DNA of 64,000 nucleotides from Saprospiraceae bacterium (GTDB lineage Bacteria; Bacteroidota; Bacteroidia; Chitinophagales; Saprospiraceae), in assembly GCA_026993525.1 (NCBI GenBank), contig JALWSS010000026.1, positions 1 through 64,000 of the forward strand, written 5' to 3'. The first letter of the stretch is position 1, and every line of letters begins with the position of its first letter. Shown piece by piece: positions 43,839 to 53,519 of this stretch. A program made the position numbers and the translations under genes. Below the pieces are notes generated by a model. It was not told the origin of the DNA. It ran no database searches and worked only from the letters and a program-made list of their open reading frames with translations.

Positions 43839-44897
43839 ATGTCTGAAAAAAAACTGTCAGTACGTTTGAATTGCCCCATGCCTAAGCTTGATTTCGATGT
43901 GATAACCCTTGGGCATGGAAGCGGAGGTCTCCTGACACACCGGCTTTTGGATGCCGGCGTTTTCAAATTATTGGAAAATAAGTACCTGAATGAACAGCAT
44001 GATGGAGCTTTTCTGAACCTTGATGGCCAGGTAGCTTATACCACAGACAGTTTTGTTATTTCCCCGGTGTTTTTCCCGGGAGGAAACATTGGCGAGTTGG
44101 CAGTCAACGGAACGGTTAATGACCTGGCCATGTGCGGGGCAATTCCGCAATTTCTTTCCCTGGGCTTTATTCTTGAAGAGGGACTGAAAATGGAAGAACT
44201 TTGGGAAATTATCGTTGGGATTCGCCATGCGGCTGCAAATGCCGGGGTCGAGATTGTAACGGGTGATACCAAGGTGGTGGAAAAAGGAAAAGGCGACCAG
44301 CTATTTATCAATACTACAGGTATTGGAAAAGTTCATCCGGAGGCTGAGATCAACTTAAACCGGATAAAGCCCGGGGACAAAATTATTGTGAGCGGAGAAG
44401 TGGCAAGGCATGGCATTGCGATTATGTCGGTACGTGAAGGCCTTGAATTTGAAACGGATATTTTAAGTGATAGCACCCACCTCAATTACATTGTAAAAAA
44501 ACTCCTCGATGAGTTGGGCAAGCAGGTTCACTTCCTCAGAGACCCAACCAGGGGTGGAGTGGCAACAACCTTGAATGAAGTGGCTGCCAGGGCCAATGTG
44601 GGAATTGAACTGGAGCAAACCAGTATTCCCATTGATGCGCGTGTAGAGGGTGCTTGCGAAATGCTGGGATTGGATCCGCTGTATGTTGCCAATGAAGGAA
44701 TATTTCTGGCAATTTTTTCCGCTGATGTTGCTGACAAAGCAGTGGAAATATTGCGAAGCGATGAAAAAGGTAAAAAAGCAGAAATAATCGGTACTATTTC
44801 AACGGAACATCCCGGAAAGGTGGTTTTGAGAAGCAGCATTGGCGGACGCAGGGTGGTGAACATGCTGCCAGGGGAACAATTGCCTCGTATTTGTTGA
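43839..44897 (+). CDS. hypE: Carbamoyl dehydratase HypE
   Basis: The 352-residue enzyme takes the carbamoyl group from HypF on its C-terminal Cys and dehydrates it to cyanide with ATP. The ending PRIC is the defining motif. Other marks are GHGSGGLLTHRLL, TTDSFVISPVFFPGGNIGELA, GTVNDLAMCGA, RDPTRGGVATTLNE. The ATG at 43839 follows the hypD stop. It is the last gene of the operon. Confidence 0.97.
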   Translation: MSEKKLSVRLNCPMPKLDFDVITLGHGSGGLLTHRLLDAGVFKLLENKYLNEQHDGAFLNLDGQVAYTTDSFVISPVFFPGGNIGELAVNGTVNDLAMCGAIPQFLSLGFILEEGLKMEELWEIIVGIRHAAANAGVEIVTGDTKVVEKGKGDQLFINTTGIGKVHPEAEINLNRIKPGDKIIVSGEVARHGIAIMSVREGLEFETDILSDSTHLNYIVKKLLDELGKQVHFLRDPTRGGVATTLNEVAARANVGIELEQTSIPIDARVEGACEMLGLDPLYVANEGIFLAIFSADVADKAVEILRSDEKGKKAEIIGTISTEHPGKVVLRSSIGGRRVVNMLPGEQLPRIC

Positions 44898-44998
44898 CCA
44901 AAGGTTTATACAGTGCGTGGCTCACTCATTTCACTGCCCCGACGAAGGCGTGGTAATTTTCATTGGTAATTAGTGAATCATCGTCTTTGATAAGTGCA

Positions 44999-45073
44999 TT
45001 TTGGATTCAAATCGAAAAATAACACGCTTTTTTTGGATTCAAATCGAAAAATATCGTGTTTTTTTTCGATTTG
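44999..45073. terminator. Direct-repeat hairpin terminator after hypE
   Basis: A 23-bp sequence starting TTTTGGATTCAAATCG occurs twice, at 44999-45021 and 45031-45053. Downstream, TTTTTTTTCGATTTG (45059-45073) is complementary to both copies: it forms a perfect 12-bp stem with CAAATCGAAAAA at 45040-45051, or alternatively with 45008-45019. T-runs follow each copy. It can end the hyp operon and, on the other strand, the aminotransferase transcript. Confidence 0.7.
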
Positions 45074-45132
45074 GACAGCGAGGGCATCTTCATTTCATGA
45101 TTCAACCGGAGCAATCAAGTGCTGGTAACCGC

Positions 45133-46353
45133 TCAGGCACAGTCCAGGCACTCCAACAGTACTGAGCAGGCAAAGTCAATTTCCTTTTCGGAAATGGTTA
45201 GGGGAGGTGCAATGCGCAGGCTGCGGTCGTTGAACAGGAACCAGTCAGTGATGACCCCTTTTTCCAACGCGGCCATCTGTACTTTTCGTAGCTGTTCGAA
45301 ATTTGCCACTTCAACGGCCATGAGCAGGCCGGTGCTTCTGACAGCTTTGATTTTCGGGTGGGCCATTTTTCTCCGTAACAATGCTTCTTTTTCTTTCACC
45401 TTCGCAATGGTGTCGCTGCTATTGAGGAATTGCAAAGCGGCCAGGGAGGCGGCACAACTTACCGGGTGTCCCCCAAAAGTGGTGATATGGCCGAGGGGGG
45501 GATCATAGCCCAGCACTTTCATGATTTCCTGTGGCGCTGCAAAGGCTCCGATGGGCATGCCACCGCCCATGGCTTTTGCCATGAGAATGATGTCAGGCAC
45601 CACACCCACCTGCTCGAATGCCCAGAAACTTCCGGTGCGGCCAAAGCCCGTTTGAACCTCATCGAAAACGAGCAAGGCGCCCGTTTCGTCGCAGCGTTTG
45701 CGAAGCGAGGGAAAATAACCGGGAACAGCCGGCCTGACACCGGCCTCAGCCTGCACCGGTTCCACAATGACGCAGGCGGTTTTTTCATTGATCCGGCCGA
45801 GATCATCCGGGTTGTTGAAATCAATGTGTTTGATGCCGGGCAACAACGGGTGGTAGGCCTGGGTAAAATCCTTTGGCCACATGAGGCTGGCGGCACCCTG
45901 TGTGCTGCCGTGGTAGGCTTGCCGGCAGACGATGACCTCGTGCCTGCCTGTGTAGCGTTTGGCCAGTTTCATGGCGCCTTCGGTGGCTTCGCTGCCACTG
46001 TTGGTGAAGAAAACACTGTCCAAAGCAGGACGCGAAGCAGTTTCTCCTTCGGCAAAAATGGATGCAGGGCTGAGGCTCTCTGCCAACGCTGTGGCCAGCT
46101 CCACTTGCGGGCTGAGTGCATACTCTCCGTAAACCAGCGTGTGCAGATACTTTCCGGTTTGGGTCCTGATGGCCTCGAGCACCGACGGGTGCCGGTGGCC
46201 AATGGAACTGACGCTGATGCCCCCGATTAAATCGAGGTATTTTTTGCCGGCAGTATCATACAGCCAGCTGCCTTCTGCCCGGTCAATTTCGAGGGCCAGT
46301 GGAATGTCGCTGGTCTGTGCCAGGTGCCGGAGGAATAGTTCTCGTAGGTTCAT
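45133..46353 (-). CDS. Class III aminotransferase ([19 protein letters not shown])
   Basis: The 406-residue PLP enzyme has the class III fold: [53 protein letters not shown] and the PLP Lys in [14 protein letters not shown]. Size and motifs fit acetylornithine or ornithine aminotransferases, but other omega-amino acid enzymes share these. No arginine genes are adjacent, so the substrate stays open. It is a single gene facing the hyp operon. Confidence 0.9.
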   Translation of the reverse strand: MNLRELFLRHLAQTSDIPLALEIDRAEGSWLYDTAGKKYLDLIGGISVSSIGHRHPSVLEAIRTQTGKYLHTLVYGEYALSPQVELATALAESLSPASIFAEGETASRPALDSVFFTNSGSEATEGAMKLAKRYTGRHEVIVCRQAYHGSTQGAASLMWPKDFTQAYHPLLPGIKHIDFNNPDDLGRINEKTACVIVEPVQAEAGVRPAVPGYFPSLRKRCDETGALLVFDEVQTGFGRTGSFWAFEQVGVVPDIILMAKAMGGGMPIGAFAAPQEIMKVLGYDPPLGHITTFGGHPVSCAASLAALQFLNSSDTIAKVKEKEALLRRKMAHPKIKAVRSTGLLMAVEVANFEQLRKVQMAALEKGVITDWFLFNDRSLRIAPPLTISEKEIDFACSVLLECLDCA

Positions 46354-46817
46354 GAAGGTTTTTTTTGAGGTTTTTGAGGTTTTTATCCCGAGGCAAGCTC
46401 GGGATTGAGGTTTTTGGAGGGTTATTAGGGATTATGAAGGATTATAAAGGGTTATGAAGGGTTATGAAGGGTTATGACCCCGATATTCATCGGGGATGAA
46501 GCCTGCCTGGCGGCAGACAGGGATTATGAAGGATTATTAGGGATTATGAGGGTTTTTGTTTGGGTTTTTCGGGGGGGGCAATCCGTGCAATCTCATAATC
46601 CGTGAAAATCTGTGATTCAGACCATCCGCCAAATCCGTCATCGGTTTTTTGTGAGGTTTTTTTCAGGGCTCTCAGTTCCCTGCCTGGCCGGCAGACAGGC
46701 TCAGTTCCTCCCCCGATGCCGATTATTATCGGCACGGGGCTCAGTTCCTCAGTTCCTCAGTTCCTCAGTTCCTCAGTTCCTCAGTTCCTCCCCCGATGGC
46801 TATCGGGGCTCAATTCC
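46354..46817. repeat. Repeat-filled intergenic region
   Basis: A 464-bp gap made of low-complexity and hairpin elements. GGTTTTTGA repeats lie at about 46358-46415, and AGGGTTATGA-type repeats at about 46422-46480. An octamer CAGTTCCT is repeated six times at 46742-46789. Short hairpins CCCGAGGCAAGCTCGGG (46387-46403), CCCCGATATTCATCGGGG (46478-46495) and CCCCGATGGCTATCGGGG (46791-46808) are scattered through it. A GCCTGCCTGG, CGGCAGACAGG block occurs at about 46501 and, in variant form, at about 46680. No gene was seen. Confidence 0.85.
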
Positions 46818-48881
46818 TCAATTCCTCCTCCCTCTTTCCTTGTCAATACCGGGGTTGATGGCCCTGGCCTGTTGGAAGTACTTTTCTGCTTCTTCCGATT
46901 GGCCGGCGTTGAAATATGCTGTGCCCAGGTTGTAGAGGGCGTCGGCGTCATTGGGTTGAAGAGCGGCGGCCTGTTTGAAGAATTCCAGGGCTTCGTTTAC
47001 CCGGCCGCCGATGCCATAGGCCACGCCGAGCAGGCGCAGGGTTTCGTATGAGTTGGGTTTCATTTCATTGGCCTTCAGCAGGTACTCAATGGCTTTGTTG
47101 AGGTCGCCTTTTTGTTCTCCGTAATACCTGCCGGCATTGGCGTAGGTAATGGCCAGGTTGTTCCGGGCTTCGGTGTAATTGGGGTCTATGGCCAGTGCCT
47201 GCTGGTAGTAATGGATGGATTCTTCGTAGCGCTGGAGGTAGTTGTACGCATTGCCGAGGAGCAAATAGGCATTTTTATAGGTGGGGTGAATCTTCACGGC
47301 TTCCAGCAGGTGGGCCACTCCTTCTTCCAGCATTTGCTGTTTTCGGGCGGTGTTTTCCGGTTTGATGGCGTGGGTGACCAGGTCGCCGCCGGCGGCGGTT
47401 TGGAGTTTGGCGCTTCGGGGCTGGATTTTTACATCGTGGGTGAACAGGGTGAAGTTGTTTTTCCAGACGGTGTTTCTGACCGCGGATTTTCCGGCCAGCA
47501 GCAGTAGAGCCAAAGCCCCTGCAGTGGCAAAACGCTTACTATACCAACGCTCCTTGCCCCAGCGCCAGAGCAATACGGCCACCACCAGTACAAAGCCCAG
47601 CGAAGGCATATAAATAAAGCGCTCGCCCATGTTGGTGCCGATGGGGAAAAAGATGTTGGAAACGATGCTCAGTGTGGCCAGGTAGTACAAAATGCCAAAG
47701 CTGACGGGGTCTTTCTTCTTGATTCTCAAAAGGGCATATACGCCCATTCCGACGTAAAGCAAAAGGCTGAGGAAGACCTGCCAGTTTCCAAAGTTCATGA
47801 TCTCAACGGCACGGGGGTAGTAGTCGTGGCAGAGGGGGTGCGGGAAGACCATTAGTTGCAGGTATTTTCCGAGGGTGTAAAAGATCGTCGCAAATTTTTC
47901 CCCGGTGCTGAAATCCACCCACTGGCCGTTCACCAGTTTCAGAAAAGGATTGTTCATCAATTCGCGGGGCGGGGTACCACCGAAATCCCACCCCAGCACA
48001 CTGGTTCTGATGGCCAGAAAAATTGCGGCAGCGACGAAAAAAGGCAAGGTCTGGCGGAGGATGACCGGCATTTTGGCTTTGGTGAAGAAATAGTAGGCCA
48101 GGGGCACCACTGCAAGGAAAGTGATGGCGTTTTCTTTGGCCATCAGGCCGAGGAAGAAAATTGCACCGGCGATCAGCGAAAAATGTGGTTTTTGCTCCCG
48201 GTATGCCCGCAGCGAGAAGTAGAGCGCTGCTATGCTGCCCAGCATGGTGGCTATCTCATCCCGGCCTTTGATGTTGGCAACCACTTCTGTATGTACCGGA
48301 TGCACCATGAACAGCAGCCCTGCCGCACCGGCTATCCACAGCGCAGCCTTTTGGGAAGCTCCCGAACTTGTGAAGAGTAAAAAGAACAGATGGACGATCA
48401 GCCATCCGGTGAGGCCAAAGAGCAATACGTTGACCAGGTGGCCGATGAATTTAACGGTGTTTGGCCGGCCGTTTTGGTAGGGGTCGTAAATGGTGTTGCC
48501 TTCCGGATCGGTGACGAGTTTGCCGTTGGCCTCCCTTTTTTCCGGGGCAAACAAGTGCACTTCCAGCGCAAACATGACGGGTGTCAGTGGGCGGTAACGG
48601 CCCCCGCTGACCAACTTTTCTTTTCCGGCTTCTTTGAAAAACCCCCGGAAAGTGTCGTATTTCAACAAGCCGGGAATGCCGGCCAGGCCTTTGGTCGTAA
48701 ACTCGTTGTCGTAAATGACGATGGCATCATCGAGGGTGTAATCGTGAAAAAGGGTGTTGACATAAACGGCAAAGCCCACAAAGAATGCCAGCCAGGCCAG
48801 TTTGCTGACGTTGAAGCCGGTGCCAGATGATGTAACGGGTGCTTTGGCAATTTTTACTTTCCCCTTTTTTGATTTAGCCAT
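46818..48881 (-). CDS. TMTC-like membrane glycosyltransferase with TPR repeats
   Basis: The 687-residue protein starts with a basic cytoplasmic tail (MAKSKKGKVKIAK). About ten membrane helices follow (residues 28-480). The first outer loop holds a DD pair (YTLDDAIVIYDN), as in GT-C fold glycosyltransferases. The C-terminal 180 residues form four or five TPR units (AYLLLGNAYNYLQRYEESIHYY and similar). This is the arrangement of the TMTC family, O-mannosyltransferases in animals. In bacteria the role is unknown; lipid-linked sugar transfer to exported proteins is possible. No polysaccharide cluster is nearby. Confidence 0.88.
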   Translation of the reverse strand: MAKSKKGKVKIAKAPVTSSGTGFNVSKLAWLAFFVGFAVYVNTLFHDYTLDDAIVIYDNEFTTKGLAGIPGLLKYDTFRGFFKEAGKEKLVSGGRYRPLTPVMFALEVHLFAPEKREANGKLVTDPEGNTIYDPYQNGRPNTVKFIGHLVNVLLFGLTGWLIVHLFFLLFTSSGASQKAALWIAGAAGLLFMVHPVHTEVVANIKGRDEIATMLGSIAALYFSLRAYREQKPHFSLIAGAIFFLGLMAKENAITFLAVVPLAYYFFTKAKMPVILRQTLPFFVAAAIFLAIRTSVLGWDFGGTPPRELMNNPFLKLVNGQWVDFSTGEKFATIFYTLGKYLQLMVFPHPLCHDYYPRAVEIMNFGNWQVFLSLLLYVGMGVYALLRIKKKDPVSFGILYYLATLSIVSNIFFPIGTNMGERFIYMPSLGFVLVVAVLLWRWGKERWYSKRFATAGALALLLLAGKSAVRNTVWKNNFTLFTHDVKIQPRSAKLQTAAGGDLVTHAIKPENTARKQQMLEEGVAHLLEAVKIHPTYKNAYLLLGNAYNYLQRYEESIHYYQQALAIDPNYTEARNNLAITYANAGRYYGEQKGDLNKAIEYLLKANEMKPNSYETLRLLGVAYGIGGRVNEALEFFKQAAALQPNDADALYNLGTAYFNAGQSEEAEKYFQQARAINPGIDKERGRRN

Positions 48882-49090
48882 AGGTCATCGCGGTTCTTTC
48901 AGTGCGGATGTTTTCACGTTTTTTACTGCCCAAAGTTGCCAAATTCTGCCAGCTCTTTGAAACATGTCTTTTCAGAGCCCTGTGGATTGTAATAACTTCG
49001 CCTTCGGCAACTTTGCCTTTCACCATTTTCAGAACGGGGAGTTGCTTGGAAGAGCACTCCCTTTGCCTGCTTTTCGATCAACGCCTGACA

Positions 49091-50086
49091 ATGAAAGCCA
49101 TCATCCCTGTTGCCGGTGCCGGCACCCAGCTTCGACCGCTGACTTATACGCAACCCAAGCCGCTGATACCGGTTGCCGGCAAACCCATCATTTCTTTTAT
49201 CATCGAAAAACTTCAGGCCATCGGCGTTGAGGATTTTGTTTTCGTGATCGGGTACCTGGGGGAGAAAATCCGGGATTACATTGAGGAACAATACCCGGAG
49301 TTGAAGAAAGCATACGTGCAGCAGGATGTCCGGTTGGGTACCGGGCACGCCGTCTGGACGGCCCGTGAACTGATCGAAGATGCCGACAACCTGATCATCT
49401 TTCTGGGGGACACCATTGTGGAGATGGATTTCGACAAAATGGTCAAGACCCCGGTTTCCTGCCTGGCGGTGTCAAAGGTGGCTGAGCCGAGGGAGTTCGG
49501 CATTGTGGAATTTGACGAAGAAAAACGCATCAAAAGACTGGTGGAAAAGCCCCGCATCCCGCATTCAAACCTCGCCATGGTGGGCCTTTACAAAATCCGG
49601 GAGGTGGGTGAATTGCTCCGGGCTTTGGACTACAACATCAAAAACGGATTGAGCACCGAGGGGGAATACCCGCTGACCGACGCCTTTCAGCGCATGCTGG
49701 AAAAGGGAATCCCGTTTGCGACGATAGGCGTGAAGAACTGGTTTGACTGTGGCAAAAAGGACTCCCTGCTGGAGACCAACGCCATCTTGCTTGACCAGGA
49801 AGGCTATGCCTCACTTGACTTGCCGGAGTATGACAACTCCATCGTCATTCATCCGGTGAGCATCGGCCCCGGTTGCGAAATTGTCAACTCCATCATCGGG
49901 CCGCACGTCACCATTGGCAGCAATGTGCGGGTCAGCAATTCCATCGTGCAGGATTCCATCATCGGTCATTACACCATGTTGAACCACGTTGTTTTGAAAC
50001 ACTCCGTCATCGGAAATGACAGCTCCGTTACCGGCCTGCAGCAGAGCCTTAACATTGGCGACAACACCGAAATTGATTTTTCCTGA
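49091..50086 (+). CDS. Sugar nucleotidyltransferase with left-handed beta-helix tail (paralogue 1)
   Basis: The 331-residue protein has an N-terminal nucleotidyltransferase domain (residues 1-235; IPVAGAGTQLRPLTYTQPKP, catalytic Asp in FLGDTIVEMD). Its C-terminal tail has hexapeptide repeats (HPVSIGPGCEIVNSIIGPHV, about 255-325). It resembles glucose-1-phosphate thymidylyl- or uridylyltransferases. Usual enzymes have GGxGTRL; here the loop reads GAGTQL, with Gln in place of the common Arg. The ATG at 49091 starts the family motif. A second, similar gene lies at 53516. Confidence 0.9.
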   Translation: MKAIIPVAGAGTQLRPLTYTQPKPLIPVAGKPIISFIIEKLQAIGVEDFVFVIGYLGEKIRDYIEEQYPELKKAYVQQDVRLGTGHAVWTARELIEDADNLIIFLGDTIVEMDFDKMVKTPVSCLAVSKVAEPREFGIVEFDEEKRIKRLVEKPRIPHSNLAMVGLYKIREVGELLRALDYNIKNGLSTEGEYPLTDAFQRMLEKGIPFATIGVKNWFDCGKKDSLLETNAILLDQEGYASLDLPEYDNSIVIHPVSIGPGCEIVNSIIGPHVTIGSNVRVSNSIVQDSIIGHYTMLNHVVLKHSVIGNDSSVTGLQQSLNIGDNTEIDFS

Positions 50087-50123
50087 GGCCTGCATACGAA
50101 CCGCCTCCGGAGGGTGTCGAAAC

Positions 50124-50894
50124 TTATTGATTTTTGGCGGCAAGGGCCTGTGTGCGCAGCCTTTGAAGGAAGGGGGAGGCGAAGATGAAGCTCTTCAGCT
50201 CTTCACTTTCTGTTTCCAGTACCTGGTCTTTGTTGCCTCTCCAGGCCAGGTGCCCCTGGTGCAGGAATGCGATGTTGTCGCCAATTTCCATCACCGAGTT
50301 CATGTCGTGGGTGTTGATGATGGTGGTGATGTTGTGTTCGTAGGTAATATCCTGGATGAGCTCGTCAATGAGCAGGGCGGTGCGGGGGTCGAGGCCGGAG
50401 TTGGGCTCGTCGCAAAAGAGGTATTTGGGGCTGAGCACAATGGCCCGGGCGATGCCGACCCGCTTTTGCATGCCCCCGCTGATCTCCGAAGGGTATTTGT
50501 CGTTGACGCCGGGCAGGTTTACACGCTCGAGGCACCAATTGACACGGTCGTGTTTTTCGGCAAGGGTCATGCCCGAGAACATATCCAACGGAAAACGGAT
50601 GTTTTCTTCCACCGTCATGGAGTCGAAAAGCGCTGAGCCCTGGAATAGCATGCCCACCTGCATCCGGATTTCCCGGATTTGTTTTTTGTCCAGCGAAAAG
50701 AAATCAACGTCGTCGTAATAAACTTTTCCGGAGGTGGGGCTGATCAGTCCGACCAGTATTTTCAGAAATACGGTTTTGCCGGCTCCGCTCCTGCCAATGA
50801 TCAGGTTGGTTTTGCCGGGCAAAAACTCCATGCTGATGCCTTTCAGCACTTCGTTGTCGTCAAATGACTTGAATATATTTTCAGCTCTAATCAC
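50124..50894 (-). CDS. mlaF: Phospholipid ABC transporter ATPase (MlaF-like)
   Basis: The 256-residue ATPase has Walker A GRSGAGKT, Q-loop MLFQGSALFDSMTV, signature ISGGMQKRVGIARA, Walker B YLFCDEPNSGLD and switch INTHDM. The ALFDSMTVEEN segment is typical of the Mla/Mkl group, which moves phospholipids between membranes. It follows the permease gene mlaE after 28 bp. No mlaD-type MCE gene is adjacent, so the third component must lie elsewhere. Confidence 0.93.
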   Translation of the reverse strand: MIRAENIFKSFDDNEVLKGISMEFLPGKTNLIIGRSGAGKTVFLKILVGLISPTSGKVYYDDVDFFSLDKKQIREIRMQVGMLFQGSALFDSMTVEENIRFPLDMFSGMTLAEKHDRVNWCLERVNLPGVNDKYPSEISGGMQKRVGIARAIVLSPKYLFCDEPNSGLDPRTALLIDELIQDITYEHNITTIINTHDMNSVMEIGDNIAFLHQGHLAWRGNKDQVLETESEELKSFIFASPFLQRLRTQALAAKNQ

Positions 50895-50922
50895 GTTTGG
50901 CTGTATTTCTGAATGGCTAAAA

Positions 50923-51669
50923 TTAACTGGTCAACAGGACGGCCAGTAGGTAGTCAGCCAGCAGTATGAGGATGTTGCTGAACACCACGGCATTGGTGCT
51001 GGCTTTGCCCAGCTCAATGCTGCCGCCCTGAACGTAATAACCCTGAAAGCAGGAAACAGTGGTGAGGATGAATGCGAAGACAAATGATTTCACATACATC
51101 ATGGTCACGTTGAATTCGATGAAGAATGCCCGCAGGCCCCGTGCGTATTCATCTGCGGTGATCTGGCCGGTGGGAACGGTGGCCAGGTACCCCCCTCCAA
51201 TAGCGATGTAGGCCGACAATGTCACCAACAGTGGGATGACCACCAGCGCAGCCACCACCTTGGGAGTGATGAGGTAGTTGGCGGTGTTGACGCCCATGAT
51301 CTCCATGGCGTCAATGTGTTCTTTCTGGCGCATGCCGCCCAGCTCTGCGGCCATGTTGGAACCTACCTTGCCCGCAAGAACGAGGCAGGTGATGGTAGGA
51401 GCAGATTCTATGATGGCCAGGTCCCGGACGATGTAGCCGATGTACCATCGGGGCACCAGTGTGCCATCCAGCTGGTAGGCAAACTGCACGGCAGCCACTG
51501 CACCCATGAACACCGATATCAGCGCAACGATGACAATGGACCCGATGCCGATATCATTCATCTGGCGGAGGGTCTCCTTCCAGTACATGCTCCAGTTCTC
51601 AGGCTTAGAAAAAGCCTGTTTCAGCAAGAGAATGTAACGCCCAAAGTGGTATAAGAGGTTGATATTCAT
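50923..51669 (-). CDS. mlaE: Phospholipid ABC transporter permease (MlaE-like)
   Basis: The 248-residue permease has five or six membrane helices and the MlaE family signature around LVLAGKVGSNMAAELGGMR and EQIDAMEIMGVN (here EHIDAMEIMGVNT). It forms the membrane pore with MlaF. It opens the two-gene operon mlaEF and is preceded by a 146-bp gap from the TPR gene. Confidence 0.94.
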   Translation of the reverse strand: MNINLLYHFGRYILLLKQAFSKPENWSMYWKETLRQMNDIGIGSIVIVALISVFMGAVAAVQFAYQLDGTLVPRWYIGYIVRDLAIIESAPTITCLVLAGKVGSNMAAELGGMRQKEHIDAMEIMGVNTANYLITPKVVAALVVIPLLVTLSAYIAIGGGYLATVPTGQITADEYARGLRAFFIEFNVTMMYVKSFVFAFILTTVSCFQGYYVQGGSIELGKASTNAVVFSNILILLADYLLAVLLTS

Positions 51670-51815
51670 TTAGAAATGACCAGCTGGGAAAGGGGTTTTA
51701 CATAGTATGAGCGGCTGCTTTTAAATTTTGCGAAGCGAAGATAAGACACCCCGCAAAACAGCTTTCTGAAACGACGGGCAAAAGTAGGTTTATTTGATGA
51801 AAGGCGGTTCGGGCT

Positions 51816-53519
51816 TTACTCGTGTAATTTGCCTTCCTGCACTTTGCGTTCCAGCGAAGACGAATGGCCGCCGTTTTCCTGTGCTTTCTTCCAGTATTCG
51901 AGGGCTTCGGTCTGGTTGCCCAGTTTGAAGAGTACATCACCGTACAATTCCAAAACATCGGCGTGCCGGTTTCCACCGTGCTGCATTGCCTGCCCGAGCC
52001 ATTTTCCGGCTTCGGCGAATTGTTCCATCCGGAAAAGCACTTCGGCCATGGCGGCTTCGGCATCCGGGTCGCCTTTGGCAACATCATTGAGCTCTTTGGC
52101 AACTTTCAGGGCCTGGTCCAGTTGGTCCGTTCTTTGGCTGAGGCAATGGCAGTAGTGCAGCAGGGCCACTGCGTTGCGGTTGCTCATGCTGAGCGCTTCG
52201 TTGAAAGCGTTGTCAGCCTTCTGGTATTGGTGCAATTGGCAGTAGGCTTTTCCGGTTTGCACCAGGATGTTGAAGCGCAGGGACTGGTTTCTGGAAGCCA
52301 TGATGAGCGCCTGCTGGAAGGCGTTGAGGGCTTCCCGGGAATTGCCCGTTTCGTTGTTGGCCACACCGTAATAGAAATAGGCCGTGGCCTGGTTCGGGAA
52401 AATATCCAGTGCATATTCGGCCCTTCGGGCCAACTGTTCCCAGTTGCCTTTTTCATGAAGCAAAAACAGGGTTTGTTCCCATACCTGCCAGACCGTGTCG
52501 TCAATTTCGAGGCATTTCAGGTAGTGTTGCAGGGCTTTGTCTTTTTGGCCGGAGTAGTACAGCACATCGCCCATGAGGCTTTGCACTTTGGCAGAGCCGG
52601 GGTGTGCTTCGTCAAGGATGGATGCGAGCGCCAAAAGAGAATTGCCCAGGTCTTCGTCTTGTGTGGTGGAGAGTTCCTGAACGTAAGGTATGAGTTCTTT
52701 GATTTTGGTATCGAGGTCGGTGGAGGGGTCTTCAAACACCGGTTTGAGCGACTGTAGGAAGCGCAGGTCGTCGTTGCCTTTGGCTTCTTCGGCAAGGGCG
52801 ATTCTGGCTCGTGCATCGTCGGGGTCTATCTCCAGGATTTGCCGGTAGGTTTCACGGGCCTTTTGCTTTTCGTTGATTTGTTCGTAAAAAGTGGCCAGCA
52901 AATGCCTGTAACGGGTATTGTCCGGAAATCGTCCGATCAATTTTTCAATTTCCCTTGCGGCCTTCCTGTAATCCCCCATACCTACGTAAAGGGTGTGTTT
53001 TTGCCGGATAGTTTCGGCGTTGATGCCCAGTTTTTTTTCCAGCTCGTTGTACACTTTGATGGCCTCTGCCGGTTTGCCTGCCCTCACCAGGTGGTAGGCC
53101 CACTGGCGGTAGTAGTCTTCGTTGTGGGGTGCTTGTTTGACCAGTTGTTGGTAAAGCGCTGCGGCTTTTGCGTCCTGGTCGTTTTTCTGGTACAGTCTGG
53201 CCAGAAAGATTTTGTACCAGGGGTTGTTTTTGTCCAGTTCCACCGCTTTGGCCCCCAGTTGGAGCGCTTTGTCAGATTCTCCGAGGGAGTCGTACACCTG
53301 CGACAGGGTATAGTCTGCGGCAGCGTTGTTGGGGTCTTTTTCCAGAAAGTCTTCGAAAATGCCGGCGGCCTTGTCGTAATTTCCGAGTTGTTTTTCCCGA
53401 AGGCCGTCAATGAACATGGCTTCCAGGTTTACGGCTGCTTCGGTGGTGGTGCTGTGTTGCGCAGCGAGGGAAAGAGAAAAAAAGAGAAAGAGCGGGAGGT
53501 ATGACAGATAGTGTTTCAT
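51816..53519 (-). CDS. Exported TPR-repeat protein
   Basis: The 567-residue protein has a signal peptide (MKHYLSYLPLFLFFSLSLAAQ). Almost the whole mature part is helical TPR repeats, at least ten: YDKAAGIFEDFLEKDPNNAAADYTL-type units at regular 34-residue spacing. Examples are DKALQHYLKCLEIDDTV and SREALNAFQQALIMASRN. No catalytic domain is seen, so it is probably an envelope scaffold. It overlaps the upstream nucleotidyltransferase gene by 4 bp and is probably coupled to it. Confidence 0.9.
   Translation of the reverse strand: MKHYLSYLPLFLFFSLSLAAQHSTTTEAAVNLEAMFIDGLREKQLGNYDKAAGIFEDFLEKDPNNAAADYTLSQVYDSLGESDKALQLGAKAVELDKNNPWYKIFLARLYQKNDQDAKAAALYQQLVKQAPHNEDYYRQWAYHLVRAGKPAEAIKVYNELEKKLGINAETIRQKHTLYVGMGDYRKAAREIEKLIGRFPDNTRYRHLLATFYEQINEKQKARETYRQILEIDPDDARARIALAEEAKGNDDLRFLQSLKPVFEDPSTDLDTKIKELIPYVQELSTTQDEDLGNSLLALASILDEAHPGSAKVQSLMGDVLYYSGQKDKALQHYLKCLEIDDTVWQVWEQTLFLLHEKGNWEQLARRAEYALDIFPNQATAYFYYGVANNETGNSREALNAFQQALIMASRNQSLRFNILVQTGKAYCQLHQYQKADNAFNEALSMSNRNAVALLHYCHCLSQRTDQLDQALKVAKELNDVAKGDPDAEAAMAEVLFRMEQFAEAGKWLGQAMQHGGNRHADVLELYGDVLFKLGNQTEALEYWKKAQENGGHSSSLERKVQEGKLHE

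Noticed and set aside
46742-46789. CRISPR array
   Set aside because: The octamers are contiguous with no spacers, and no cas gene is in the window.
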